Part shown: piece by piece, positions 34,285 to 43,135 of the stretch
How positions within the stretch are numbered: position 1 is the stretch's first letter
Layout of the letters: each line of letters opens with the position of its first letter
Translations under genes and position numbers: made by a program
Notes under the pieces: generated by a model
The model's input: only the letters and a program-made list of their open reading frames with translations
The model's database searches: none
Told to the model about the DNA's origin: nothing
DNA from: Loktanella sp. S4079
GTDB lineage: Bacteria; Pseudomonadota; Alphaproteobacteria; Rhodobacterales; Rhodobacteraceae
Direction: 5' to 3'
DNA: 64,000 nucleotides
Assembly (NCBI RefSeq): GCF_000967725.1
Contig: NZ_JXYE01000006.1
Location: 248,001 to 312,000 of the forward strand

Positions 34285-37200
34285 ATGCAGATGTACGAAC
34301 TTACCGCGATGCAGGCCGCCTGCTGGGTCAATGGACACGCCAAAGGCGAAGAAGGCACAGAACCCTCAGCGCATCTATATGTTGAACTCGAAACGACCAA
34401 AAACCATGCTGAAATCGATGGACCCCGGCTGTCCAAAGCTGTCGCCGCATTGGTCAAACGACACCCGCAATTGCGCCTTGCCGTCGATCCACAAGGGCAA
34501 CCACGCGTCGTATCGCCCACGCCAGCGCATAACCTACATCGCAACGTGCTCCGGGGCTTGGACCCCTTGGGATGCGAGGCCGCACTAGCCCGTATTCGCG
34601 ATGCCAAGACTCATCAGCGCCTCGCCCTTTCCGAAGGTGAAGCATGCGAGTTCACCCTGACCCAGCTCTCTGATGGGCGGCGTCGTTTGCACATCGACAT
34701 TGATATGGTCGGCGCTGATCCTTCTTGTTTTCCGTATCTAATGGATGAACTGGCCATTCTATATGAAGACGGCCCAGATGCGCTGCCCGAACAGGGTGGC
34801 GATTTTGCCAAGTATCTTGATCAGCAACGTCGCGCGCCCGATTTGTCGGCGCGGACAAACGCCGCGCAACAGTGGTGGGCACAACAAATTCCAAAGTTAC
34901 CGCCCGCACCAGCCTTGCCCAAACCAAAGATTTCTCCACGTGATCGCGGCACGAATACCGCACGCCTTGCGACGACCCTATCGGCCCAAGAATCCGATCA
35001 ATTTTACAAGGTCGCCCGTGCATTGCGCGTCACGCCTTCGGCGCTGGCTCTTACGGTGTTTGGCACTGAACTGGCACGAGCCTGTGATCAAGACGCGCTG
35101 CGCCTAACCGTCCCAACATTTCATCGCCCTGACGCCGCATTGATCGGTGATTTTTCAGATTTCTCGCTCATCGGTGTTGGTAGCAAGGGAAGTCTGTCCG
35201 ATGCGGCGACCCGCGTGCAAAGCGACCTGATAAACGCGGTAACACATGGAGCACGTCCCGGCCCGCAGCTTATGCGCGATCTTGCTCGTCATTTGGGCCA
35301 AGTGCCCGACGCGCCTGTCATATTTACCGCGGGGTTTGATCATCCGCTCGGCACGATTTTGCCCGAAAGGGCCGCTCGCAATTTCGGAGACCTGATCTAT
35401 AGCGTATCGCAGGGCCCCGGTGTCGCGCTGGATGCACAAATCGCCAAGCTCGATGACAGAATTCTCATCAACTGGGACATCCGGCTGGACCTCGTTGATC
35501 AGGACTGGATCACCGCGCTGTTCGATAGGTTTGTCGCGCGGCTCCAATCGTTGGCCGACGAAAACCAGACTGCACTTTGCAGCCAGCCCCTTTCACAATT
35601 GCAACGCGCATATTTGATGGGCCGCGAGGAAGCACTTCCGCTGGGTGGAGTCGCTATGCAAGAGGTCCGGCTATTCCGTGGAAAGGCCAACCACGCGCAA
35701 ATAAAAACGCGGCTCTCTGAGTTGACCACTGCCTACCCCGCGCTGCGCACACAGATTGATGCGCCGCGCCTGTCGCTGTCATTCGCAGCCGACGTGCAAC
35801 CCGTCCTGCGCACCATCGACCTCAGCACCGCGCAAGACGCCCAAGCCGATCTTGACCACTGGTGGAATGAATTTGCGCATATCGCGCGACCGCTAGACGC
35901 CCCCCTGTGGGAGGTCTGCATCATTCAGATGCCAGATGGTCAGGACGATGCCGTCGCGGTGAAGTTTGACGCGCTTGCCCTTGATGGACCAGCTATCGCG
36001 CAGGTCTGCGCACAATTGTTCAACAGCGATCCTATCACCCAGCAAGAACCACCCAAACCGCGCCATGCCGCCCCGGCGCCTGCGCGCCTCGTCGATCAGC
36101 GATATTGGGAAAAGGCGCTCCAATCGGTCGAAAGCGCCCCACGACTGCCGTGGAAGACCCCATTGCACCACATCAAATCATCTCGTTATTGCAGGGTCAC
36201 ACAACACATCAGCGCAGACCAAAAACGTGCTCTGCGCCGCGCGGGCGCCCAAGACAAGCTATTCATCAATAGTCTGCTCAGCTTTGTCGCGCTCGAAGTG
36301 CTGGCGCGGTTTACGACCGATATGCGTATCTGCGTTGGGCTACCAACAGCGCCTGCATTGGATGACGCCGGGTTGGGCAATCGGTCTTCGTTCATCGTCG
36401 TTGATCACGATGCGACTGATGGCACGGCAACCGAACGTGCCGCCCGCCTACAGACCCAAGTCATGGAAGGGCTGTCGCATATGGGCTATGCCGATGTCGA
36501 TCTTGCGCGGCATCTGTTGGCAAAAACCCAAGAGCCCCTCGCGCTGCCGGTTGTTTTGACCAATGGGCTCAACTGGGCCAGCCAGAACCCTGATACACCA
36601 ATGCGAGAGGTCGCAACACAAACCCAGACGCCTCAGGTCGCGCTGGATATTCGGCTAATGAATGCACCAGATGGCGGCATCGAAATCGCCGCCGATTATG
36701 CTCAGGCCGCGCTAAACCGTGATACCGTGACGGCGATGCTGGACGCGATGGTTTCGGTGATCGACCACATCTGCAACCAGACCGCCCTATCGCTGCCCTT
36801 CCCCATTGTTCCTGCAAAACTGCCGGCACAGACCCCAGATATTCCTGATCCGGCACCGCATCTGGTTCAGATCGCGGAACATCTGCGCACAGGCACTGGG
36901 ACCGCATTGATCCAAGGGGATCGCAGCATCAGCTATGCGGAACTACGCAAAACTGTCGAAGCGCTGCTTGGCGGTTTTGTAGAACATGGGCTGACCGCAG
37001 GCGATGTCTTGGCCATCCACTTGCCCCGCAGCATTGAACATATTGCACTGCAAATCGCGGCCTCTTGTGCTGGGCTTATCTGGGTGCCACTTGATGCCGC
37101 CGCCCCGCAAGAAAGACGCGACTATCAACTGCAACGCTGCGCGCCAAAACTTGTCATTTCAATGGATGACATCGCCGATTGGCCAACCGTTACGCCAAAT

Positions 37201-38619
37201 GATTTGCCAGCCGCACGTGTACCCCTGCCCTCGGACACGGAACTGCGCCAACGTAGTCTGACCCAAGATCCGAGCTATTATCTGTTCACCTCGGGCACGA
37301 CCGGTGCGCCCAAATGCGTTGTTCTGAACAACCGTGCAACTGCCAATGTCTTGGATCAAACCCTGCGCCAATGGGATGTCGACGCAAATGACGTCCTGAT
37401 GTCGGCAACCCCGCTTCACCACGATATGTCGTTGTTTGACATCTTTGGTGCGCTCAGCGCGGGAGCAACACTGGTCATGCCCGAGATCGGTCAGGACAAA
37501 GACGCGATGGAATGGGCCCAAATTGTCGCCCGCCATAAGGTCACGATTTGGGTATCGGTCCCTGCGATCCTCGAAATGCTGCTGGACTGCGCGCGCCCGG
37601 AACAATTGCAGACGCTTCGGATTTTCGCGCAGGGTGGCGATTATATCAAACCTACGCAAATTGCGCGTCTACGCAGTTTGCGCCCCGATGCGCGGCTGGT
37701 ATCACTTGGTGGGCCAACAGAAACAACCATCTGGAGCATCTGGCACGAGATCACCGATGAAACTGGTGCAATCCCCTATGGGCGGCCGTTGGATGGCGCG
37801 GAATACGTCATCTGCAATTCCAATGGGGAACCCTGCCCGCCCGGCGTTGTGGGGCGCATTCATACGTTGGGCGATTGCCTGTCGCTTGGCTACCTCGCTA
37901 ACAGTGAAATCATCTCAACGGATTTTGTCACGCTGCAGGACGGCAAGGGCGGGTTACGCCGTGCGTTCCGTACCGGCGATCTGGGACAATGGACTGATGA
38001 TGGAACGATACTGTTCGCTGGCAGAGTCGGCGGCTACGTCAAAGTGCGCGGCGTCCGCGTGTCCTTGGGCGAAATCGAAACTGTCCTTGGTGAACATTCT
38101 GATCTGCGACAAGCGATGATCGTCGATCTACAATCTGACGATGGACGCGAGACCACGATTGCCGCCATTTGCGTCGCCCAAGATGGTGCCAATATCACCA
38201 CCGCCGCGCTGCGCAGCTACATGCGCGATCGGCTACCCCAATCGCATCTGCCAGATCGGTTCCTGCTGGTGCCCACATTGCCACTTTCGGCCAATGGTAA
38301 ATTTGACCGTGGCGCAGCAAGACGGATGCTGCGCGACAGTCCCAAGGCATCGCCTAAACCGCAAAACAATGATGTCGACCCCAGCTTGGTCACCGGCGTT
38401 CTGGACATCTACCTAAAACACATCGGCACGACCGGCCCAGCCGATGCTGACAGCCCGCTGATGCAGCTTGGATTACGTCCAAAACACCTTGTTCTCATCG
38501 CAGGTGATCTCAACCAAAACTTTGGTTGCAAGCTAAGCCCCGCCCAATTGATCGGCGCGCGCACCGCACGCCAGGCTGCTGCCTTGATCACCAAACAGCC
38601 CGCTCTTTCAGCCACATAA
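34285..38619 (+). CDS. NRPS, Cy-Cy-A with degenerate carrier domain (VibF-like N-terminal part)
   Basis: 1444 residues. Domains in order: Cy1 (about 5-430; cyclisation motif with Asp140 and Asp145, DMVGADPSC), Cy2 (about 430-830; Asp562 and Asp567, DALALDGPA), adenylation (about 860-1340; YLFTSGTTGAPK near 1000, GGPTETTIWS, TGDLGQWTDDG, Lys1339 in SANGKFDR), then a carrier-like fold (about 1350-1440) where Pro1399 stands where the phosphopantetheine Ser should be. VibF has Cy-Cy-A-C-T-C; here the C-T-C part is the gene at 43136. It should activate Thr or Ser and form a DHB-oxazoline. A second possible ATG is at 34291. Confidence 0.9.
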   Translation: MQMYELTAMQAACWVNGHAKGEEGTEPSAHLYVELETTKNHAEIDGPRLSKAVAALVKRHPQLRLAVDPQGQPRVVSPTPAHNLHRNVLRGLDPLGCEAALARIRDAKTHQRLALSEGEACEFTLTQLSDGRRRLHIDIDMVGADPSCFPYLMDELAILYEDGPDALPEQGGDFAKYLDQQRRAPDLSARTNAAQQWWAQQIPKLPPAPALPKPKISPRDRGTNTARLATTLSAQESDQFYKVARALRVTPSALALTVFGTELARACDQDALRLTVPTFHRPDAALIGDFSDFSLIGVGSKGSLSDAATRVQSDLINAVTHGARPGPQLMRDLARHLGQVPDAPVIFTAGFDHPLGTILPERAARNFGDLIYSVSQGPGVALDAQIAKLDDRILINWDIRLDLVDQDWITALFDRFVARLQSLADENQTALCSQPLSQLQRAYLMGREEALPLGGVAMQEVRLFRGKANHAQIKTRLSELTTAYPALRTQIDAPRLSLSFAADVQPVLRTIDLSTAQDAQADLDHWWNEFAHIARPLDAPLWEVCIIQMPDGQDDAVAVKFDALALDGPAIAQVCAQLFNSDPITQQEPPKPRHAAPAPARLVDQRYWEKALQSVESAPRLPWKTPLHHIKSSRYCRVTQHISADQKRALRRAGAQDKLFINSLLSFVALEVLARFTTDMRICVGLPTAPALDDAGLGNRSSFIVVDHDATDGTATERAARLQTQVMEGLSHMGYADVDLARHLLAKTQEPLALPVVLTNGLNWASQNPDTPMREVATQTQTPQVALDIRLMNAPDGGIEIAADYAQAALNRDTVTAMLDAMVSVIDHICNQTALSLPFPIVPAKLPAQTPDIPDPAPHLVQIAEHLRTGTGTALIQGDRSISYAELRKTVEALLGGFVEHGLTAGDVLAIHLPRSIEHIALQIAASCAGLIWVPLDAAAPQERRDYQLQRCAPKLVISMDDIADWPTVTPNDLPAARVPLPSDTELRQRSLTQDPSYYLFTSGTTGAPKCVVLNNRATANVLDQTLRQWDVDANDVLMSATPLHHDMSLFDIFGALSAGATLVMPEIGQDKDAMEWAQIVARHKVTIWVSVPAILEMLLDCARPEQLQTLRIFAQGGDYIKPTQIARLRSLRPDARLVSLGGPTETTIWSIWHEITDETGAIPYGRPLDGAEYVICNSNGEPCPPGVVGRIHTLGDCLSLGYLANSEIISTDFVTLQDGKGGLRRAFRTGDLGQWTDDGTILFAGRVGGYVKVRGVRVSLGEIETVLGEHSDLRQAMIVDLQSDDGRETTIAAICVAQDGANITTAALRSYMRDRLPQSHLPDRFLLVPTLPLSANGKFDRGAARRMLRDSPKASPKPQNNDVDPSLVTGVLDIYLKHIGTTGPADADSPLMQLGLRPKHLVLIAGDLNQNFGCKLSPAQLIGARTARQAAALITKQPALSAT

Positions 38620-38634
38620 GGCAAAGGAAATCTG

Positions 38635-40029
38635 ATGTCTTCCAACCCTCCGACTGCGCCGTGGCTTGCCCTCACGCTGGCCCAATATGATTTTTGGGAA
38701 GAATTTAAACTGCACCCGGATCGGCCGCTTTCAACGGTCGCGCATTGCACAACAATCAGCGGCCCATTGAACGAAGACGCAATGCGCATAGCGTTGCAGC
38801 AGCTTGCGCAGGAAACAGATGTACTGGCATTGCGGTTTCGCGATGGGCCAGACGGGCCGCGCCAGCAGATTGATCCGGCCCGCATACCAACGGTGCAGTT
38901 TCACGACCTCACAAAAGAACCCGACCCTACCTCAGCCGCTCGCCAAATGATGGAAGCCGATATTGCCGTGCCGATTGATCTGGAGAACGACCAGATTTCG
39001 GCTCTCTGGCTGCTGAAAACTGACGCGGATGTCTGGCAATTTTATTTGCGCGGGCATCATATCATGCTGGACGGTTACGGTGTGTCGCTGATCGAACGCA
39101 GGACTGCAGCGCTTTACGCCCAAGAGATTGGTGCAACGCCAGAACTCGGGGCATTTCAACCATTCCCGCGCTACCTCGAAGAGGAAGACACCTATCGCGC
39201 TGGCAAACATCACACCCGCGACCAGGAATATTGGGCACAACATCTGGCGGATGGTCCCGCATTGACCATTCTTGAAAAAGACGATGAAGACTATGGCTGC
39301 ACCGCCCTATCGGGCGCACCCGATCTACCTGCGTCATTGCCCGCGCTCTTGCGTGAAACTGCGGCGCGGTACGATATGGGTTGGCCCGATTTGCTCACAC
39401 TACTGACTGCGGCTTGGGTCACGCGTGAACTCAAACCCACGCAAGAAGGCCTTCCGATTTGGTTGCCTTATATGAGCCGCTTTGGCAGCGTCAGCGCCGA
39501 GATCCCCGCGCTCGTTGTGAATATCCTGCCGCTCTTGGTGAATACCGAGGCGAATGAAACCTTGGGCGCGTTCCTTTCGCGCGTGGGCAAAGATTTTCGA
39601 AAATTGCGCCGTTATGGTCGTTATCGGGTGGAACAGCTTGCTGCAGATCAGGGCCTGCAAGAAGGCCAGCGGTTCTATTTTTCGCCACTGATCAATGTCA
39701 TCCCCTTTGATTCACCCACCTTTATCAACTGCACCGCCACCCGCGAAGTGCTCGCCGCTGGTCCCGGTGATGGGTTCAATTTGACTTGGGGCGGCGCGTC
39801 AGATGCCCAAGGGCTAAAGCTATGGATCGACGCAGACCCCGCATCAAAAGATGAATTCAACGCAGCAAGCGCGGGCCTCGTGCCGTTTATCTTGCGTGCA
39901 TGTGAACCGGGGGCGTTTGACCAAAATCTGGATGATTTGTTTCAGACAATCAGCACAGCGCCACCCAAACCCGCCCTAAAGAAATCAACCCCGAAACGGC
40001 CGATTGCTGGCCGGTTGGAGGGCGCATGA
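38635..40029 (+). CDS. Free-standing condensation enzyme, VibH-like amide synthase
   Basis: 464 residues made of a single condensation domain. The active motif is intact: HHIMLDGYG with His142, Asp146 and Gly147. It has no adenylation or carrier domain. VibH of vibriobactin synthesis is the model: it joins carrier-bound 2,3-DHB to a primary amine of a soluble polyamine. A C-terminal basic tail (ALKKSTPKRPIAG) may be a docking segment. AAAGGAA precedes the ATG, the gene lies 15 bases after the NRPS, and its stop overlaps the binding-protein start (ATGA). Confidence 0.87.
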   Translation: MSSNPPTAPWLALTLAQYDFWEEFKLHPDRPLSTVAHCTTISGPLNEDAMRIALQQLAQETDVLALRFRDGPDGPRQQIDPARIPTVQFHDLTKEPDPTSAARQMMEADIAVPIDLENDQISALWLLKTDADVWQFYLRGHHIMLDGYGVSLIERRTAALYAQEIGATPELGAFQPFPRYLEEEDTYRAGKHHTRDQEYWAQHLADGPALTILEKDDEDYGCTALSGAPDLPASLPALLRETAARYDMGWPDLLTLLTAAWVTRELKPTQEGLPIWLPYMSRFGSVSAEIPALVVNILPLLVNTEANETLGAFLSRVGKDFRKLRRYGRYRVEQLAADQGLQEGQRFYFSPLINVIPFDSPTFINCTATREVLAAGPGDGFNLTWGGASDAQGLKLWIDADPASKDEFNAASAGLVPFILRACEPGAFDQNLDDLFQTISTAPPKPALKKSTPKRPIAGRLEGA

Positions 40030-40970
40030 AACGCCGATCATTTCTGACCAGTGCGAGTGCGGCGGCAGGCATGAGCCTATTGCCACGCAGCACATGGGCG
40101 CAATCATCGTGGCCACGCAATATGACCAACGCTGACGGCTCGACAACCCAAATTCCGTCACAACCGCAACGAATACTGTCAACCTCGGTGACGTTATCGG
40201 GCAGCCTGCTGGCCATTGACGCGCCACTGATCGCGAGCGCGACAACTGTACGCGGCGACTATTTTGGCCAATGGCAGGATATCGCAACAGATCGCGGTGT
40301 CGAAAAGCTCTGGCGGGCTGGGGCGGTTGATCTGGAATCCGTTTGGGCCTTTGCCCCGGATCTGATCGTTGTCTCTGCAAGTGGGGCAGATTCAGCGCTG
40401 GCCCAACGCGCAGCCCTGTCGCAGGTCGCCCCAGTCATCGTATTGGATTACGGCGCTGTCGGCTGGCAGGAACTGGCGCTTCAACTTGGTCACGCGACGG
40501 GCCAAGAGGCCCACGCGCAAGCATTACTAGATGAATTCGCAACGACACTCGACACAACGCGCGCCCAACTCAACCTGCCGCAGGGGTTGACTAACATCAT
40601 CAGCTACAATGGCCCCGGCGCACCAAATCCCATTGCGACTGCACATGGGGTTCATGGGCGCCTGCTCTCGGCGCTTGGCTTTACGCTCGAAGATCCACCG
40701 CGATCATGGCAAAGTGCGAATATACCGCCCGCCGCGGACTTTATCCGCGCAGCCTATGAACATCTGACCGAGCTGACCGCGCTAACGACCTTTGTTCTGG
40801 CAGGTACGGATGAAGATGCACAGCGCCTGATGAACGACCCCATCCTCAGCAATCTACCTTCCGTCAAGAACGGGCAGGTTTATGGGTTGGGGCGTAATTC
40901 GTTCCGCGTCGACTATTACAGTGCGTCGGAAATCGTTGCTGGTATCGCCGAACGCTTTGGCCGGAGCTGA
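40026..40970 (+). CDS. fepB: Periplasmic ferric-siderophore-binding protein, FepB-like
   Basis: 314 residues. A twin-arginine-type signal (KRRSFLTSASAAAGMSLLP) ends near WAQS. The rest is a type III periplasmic binding protein with PQRILSTSVTLSGSLLAI and FAPDLIVVSASG, as in catecholate-binding FepB homologues. It carries the ferric siderophore from the receptor to the permeases. It overlaps the condensation gene by four bases and is two bases before the permease gene. Confidence 0.88.
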   Translation: MKRRSFLTSASAAAGMSLLPRSTWAQSSWPRNMTNADGSTTQIPSQPQRILSTSVTLSGSLLAIDAPLIASATTVRGDYFGQWQDIATDRGVEKLWRAGAVDLESVWAFAPDLIVVSASGADSALAQRAALSQVAPVIVLDYGAVGWQELALQLGHATGQEAHAQALLDEFATTLDTTRAQLNLPQGLTNIISYNGPGAPNPIATAHGVHGRLLSALGFTLEDPPRSWQSANIPPAADFIRAAYEHLTELTALTTFVLAGTDEDAQRLMNDPILSNLPSVKNGQVYGLGRNSFRVDYYSASEIVAGIAERFGRS

Positions 40971-40972
40971 GC

Positions 40973-41968
40973 ATGACAATGCAACGCTGGCTTCTTTGGG
41001 CGGCTGTCCTTGGTGTTGTCATCAGCGCGGCCGCCAGCCTATTTGTCGGACCGCGTGACATTACGATGCAGACAACGCTGGCCGCGCTGACGGCCTTTGA
41101 CCCCGGTGACGGGGCGCATTTGCTGGTACGCGACCAACGATTGCCGCGCGTCTTTTTGGCGCTGGTTGTGGGCGCAGGCCTGGGTGCTGCTGGTGCCGTG
41201 ATGCAAACCCTAAGCCGTAATCCGCTGGCTGATCCGGGGTTGCTGGGTATTTCTGCCGGGGCAACGCTGGCGATTGTCTGTCTGATCGCAGCAACTGGAC
41301 AAATCCACATCGGGGCATCGCTATGGGCTGGCGTATTGGGCGCGTCAGCAGGAGGCGTGACCGTGTTTTTCCTCGCTGGTATGAACCAATCGCACGACCC
41401 GATCCGGTTAGTTTTGGCAGGCGCTGCGCTGTCAATTGTCCTGATGACAGTGACCAAAGTCATCACGGTAAATGCCGAGGCCCAAGTGTTTGACCAATTC
41501 CGCCATTGGGCGGTTGGATCACTACAAGGACGCGGCTGGAATATACTTTGGCCCAGTATTGGTTTGACGGTGATCGGCGGGATCGCCGCAATCGCCTTGG
41601 CCCGCCCACTTGATGCGCTGGCGCTTGGGCAGGACTTTGGCCAAAGCCTTGGTGCCGATCCGCGCAAAATCTGGTTCGCGGCCGCATTTGTCGTCGTTGT
41701 CCTTTGCGGAACTGCAACCGCCGCCGCCGGACCGATCAGCTTTGTCGGGTTAGCCGCCCCGCATTTAGCACGCCATATTACGGGTCCAGCGCATTTCCCG
41801 CTTTTGCTCGTCTCAATGCTAATCGGTGCAGCGCTGGTCAGTTTCGCCAATCTATCTGGGCGACTGATCGACCCTGCCTCGCAAATCGACGTCGGCATTA
41901 TGGCCGCGTTGATCGGAGGGCCCGTCTTTGTCGTCCTTGCGCGTCGGCTCAGATTGAATAGCCTATGA
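40973..41968 (+). CDS. fepD: Ferric-siderophore ABC permease, FepD-like
   Basis: 331 residues, about ten membrane helices, FecCD family. Characteristic blocks are RDQRLPRVFLALVVGAGLG, GAVMQTLSRNPLADPGLLG and ISFVGLAAPHLARHI. It forms half of the inner-membrane channel with the next gene product. GGAG lies six bases before the ATG. The following gene overlaps its stop (ATGA). Confidence 0.93.
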   Translation: MTMQRWLLWAAVLGVVISAAASLFVGPRDITMQTTLAALTAFDPGDGAHLLVRDQRLPRVFLALVVGAGLGAAGAVMQTLSRNPLADPGLLGISAGATLAIVCLIAATGQIHIGASLWAGVLGASAGGVTVFFLAGMNQSHDPIRLVLAGAALSIVLMTVTKVITVNAEAQVFDQFRHWAVGSLQGRGWNILWPSIGLTVIGGIAAIALARPLDALALGQDFGQSLGADPRKIWFAAAFVVVVLCGTATAAAGPISFVGLAAPHLARHITGPAHFPLLLVSMLIGAALVSFANLSGRLIDPASQIDVGIMAALIGGPVFVVLARRLRLNSL

Positions 41969-43014
41969 CAGCAACAACACATATGACACTGCGCTGGAAA
42001 AAGTGGTCGCTGGTTATCGCCCGACGCGCGCTGTGGCTGAACGTAATCCTCTTAGGCCTTTTGTTCCTCGGTTCATATGTTGCGCTCACACTTGGGCGAT
42101 TACCGATTGGCCCCAGCGAAATGTGGGAGGTCGCTCGCGGCACCCCACCAAGCCGGGCAATTGAACATGTGCTGATCAATATCCGCATACCGCGATTGCT
42201 GGTTACAATCGGGGCCGGGGCAGCCTTGGGAGCCTCTGGCGCAGTTTTTCAGGCCATTTCACGCAATCCACTGGGATCGCCGGATATCATCGGCTTTACC
42301 ACTGGCGCGGCGACAGGTGCGCTTACTTGGATCATTGTCTTTGGTGGCAGCGGTGCAAATGTTGTGCTGGCCGCAATGATTGGGGCGCTCATCGCGGGTG
42401 GCGCAGTTTATTTCTTGGCGCGAAAACACGGCAAGGTCAGCGCATATCGGCTAGTTCTGACGGGGATTGGCGTTGGCGCTATTCTTCAGGCGATCAACGC
42501 GCTCTTGCTCGTAAAGGGCGATCTTGACCTCGCGATTTCGGCCAATCTGTGGCTCGCTGGTTCTGTGGACGGGCGCGACTGGGGGCATGTCTGGCCACTG
42601 TGGGCCGGGCTTATCGTGCTGTTCGGGCCGATGCTGTTGGGCATGCGTCCGCTGGCGATGATGGAAATGGGCGATGACCTCGCCGGACCATTGGGGGTCG
42701 CTGTTGAACAAACCCGCCGCTGGATGCTCTTGGCCGCCCTATTGCTTGCCGCGCTTGCAACCAGCGCAACCGGACCCATCGCATTTGTCGCATTGGCCGC
42801 GCCACAACTAGCCCGCAAATTGGGGCGTTCCGGCACGCAACCTTTGGTCGGGGCAACTCTGGTTGGGGCCTGCCTGATGCTCGCCGCCGACCTGCTCACG
42901 CGGGTCGCTCCATTTGCGATCACCTTGCCCATCGGCCAAGTTACAGGGATCATTGGTGGGCTATATTTGATCTGGCTACTGGCGGGATATCAACGACAGC
43001 GAGCGGGGCTGTAA
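41965..43014 (+). CDS. fepG: Ferric-siderophore ABC permease, FepG-like
   Basis: 349 residues, FecCD family: IRIPRLLVTIGAGAALG, GAVFQAISRNPLGSPDIIG and IAFVALAAPQLARKLG. It is the partner of the FepD-like protein and is translationally coupled to it. The next gene begins 121 bases later, after a TTGACA-like box at 43030-43035 that may give the second NRPS gene an extra promoter. Confidence 0.93.
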   Translation: MTATTHMTLRWKKWSLVIARRALWLNVILLGLLFLGSYVALTLGRLPIGPSEMWEVARGTPPSRAIEHVLINIRIPRLLVTIGAGAALGASGAVFQAISRNPLGSPDIIGFTTGAATGALTWIIVFGGSGANVVLAAMIGALIAGGAVYFLARKHGKVSAYRLVLTGIGVGAILQAINALLLVKGDLDLAISANLWLAGSVDGRDWGHVWPLWAGLIVLFGPMLLGMRPLAMMEMGDDLAGPLGVAVEQTRRWMLLAALLLAALATSATGPIAFVALAAPQLARKLGRSGTQPLVGATLVGACLMLAADLLTRVAPFAITLPIGQVTGIIGGLYLIWLLAGYQRQRAGL

Positions 43015-43135
43015 TCCTGACAAATTTACTTGACATTGCTGACCCCCTGCCATTGTTTACACGCGCCAGATCTGCCCGTCATGACAGGGTCTCCAGCCAT
43101 ATTGCGACCCCCTTCGGAACCAGCAGGAACACCCC

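Noticed and set aside
36943..37659. Several opposite-strand open frames within the NRPS genes
   Set aside because: They are shadows caused by codon bias of the real high-GC genes; none has a ribosome site or recognisable domain.
43030..43057. Sigma-70 promoter before the second NRPS gene
   Set aside because: TTGACA is present, but the -10 hexamer at 17-bp spacing (TTGTTT) is poor; mentioned only in the neighbouring gene entry.
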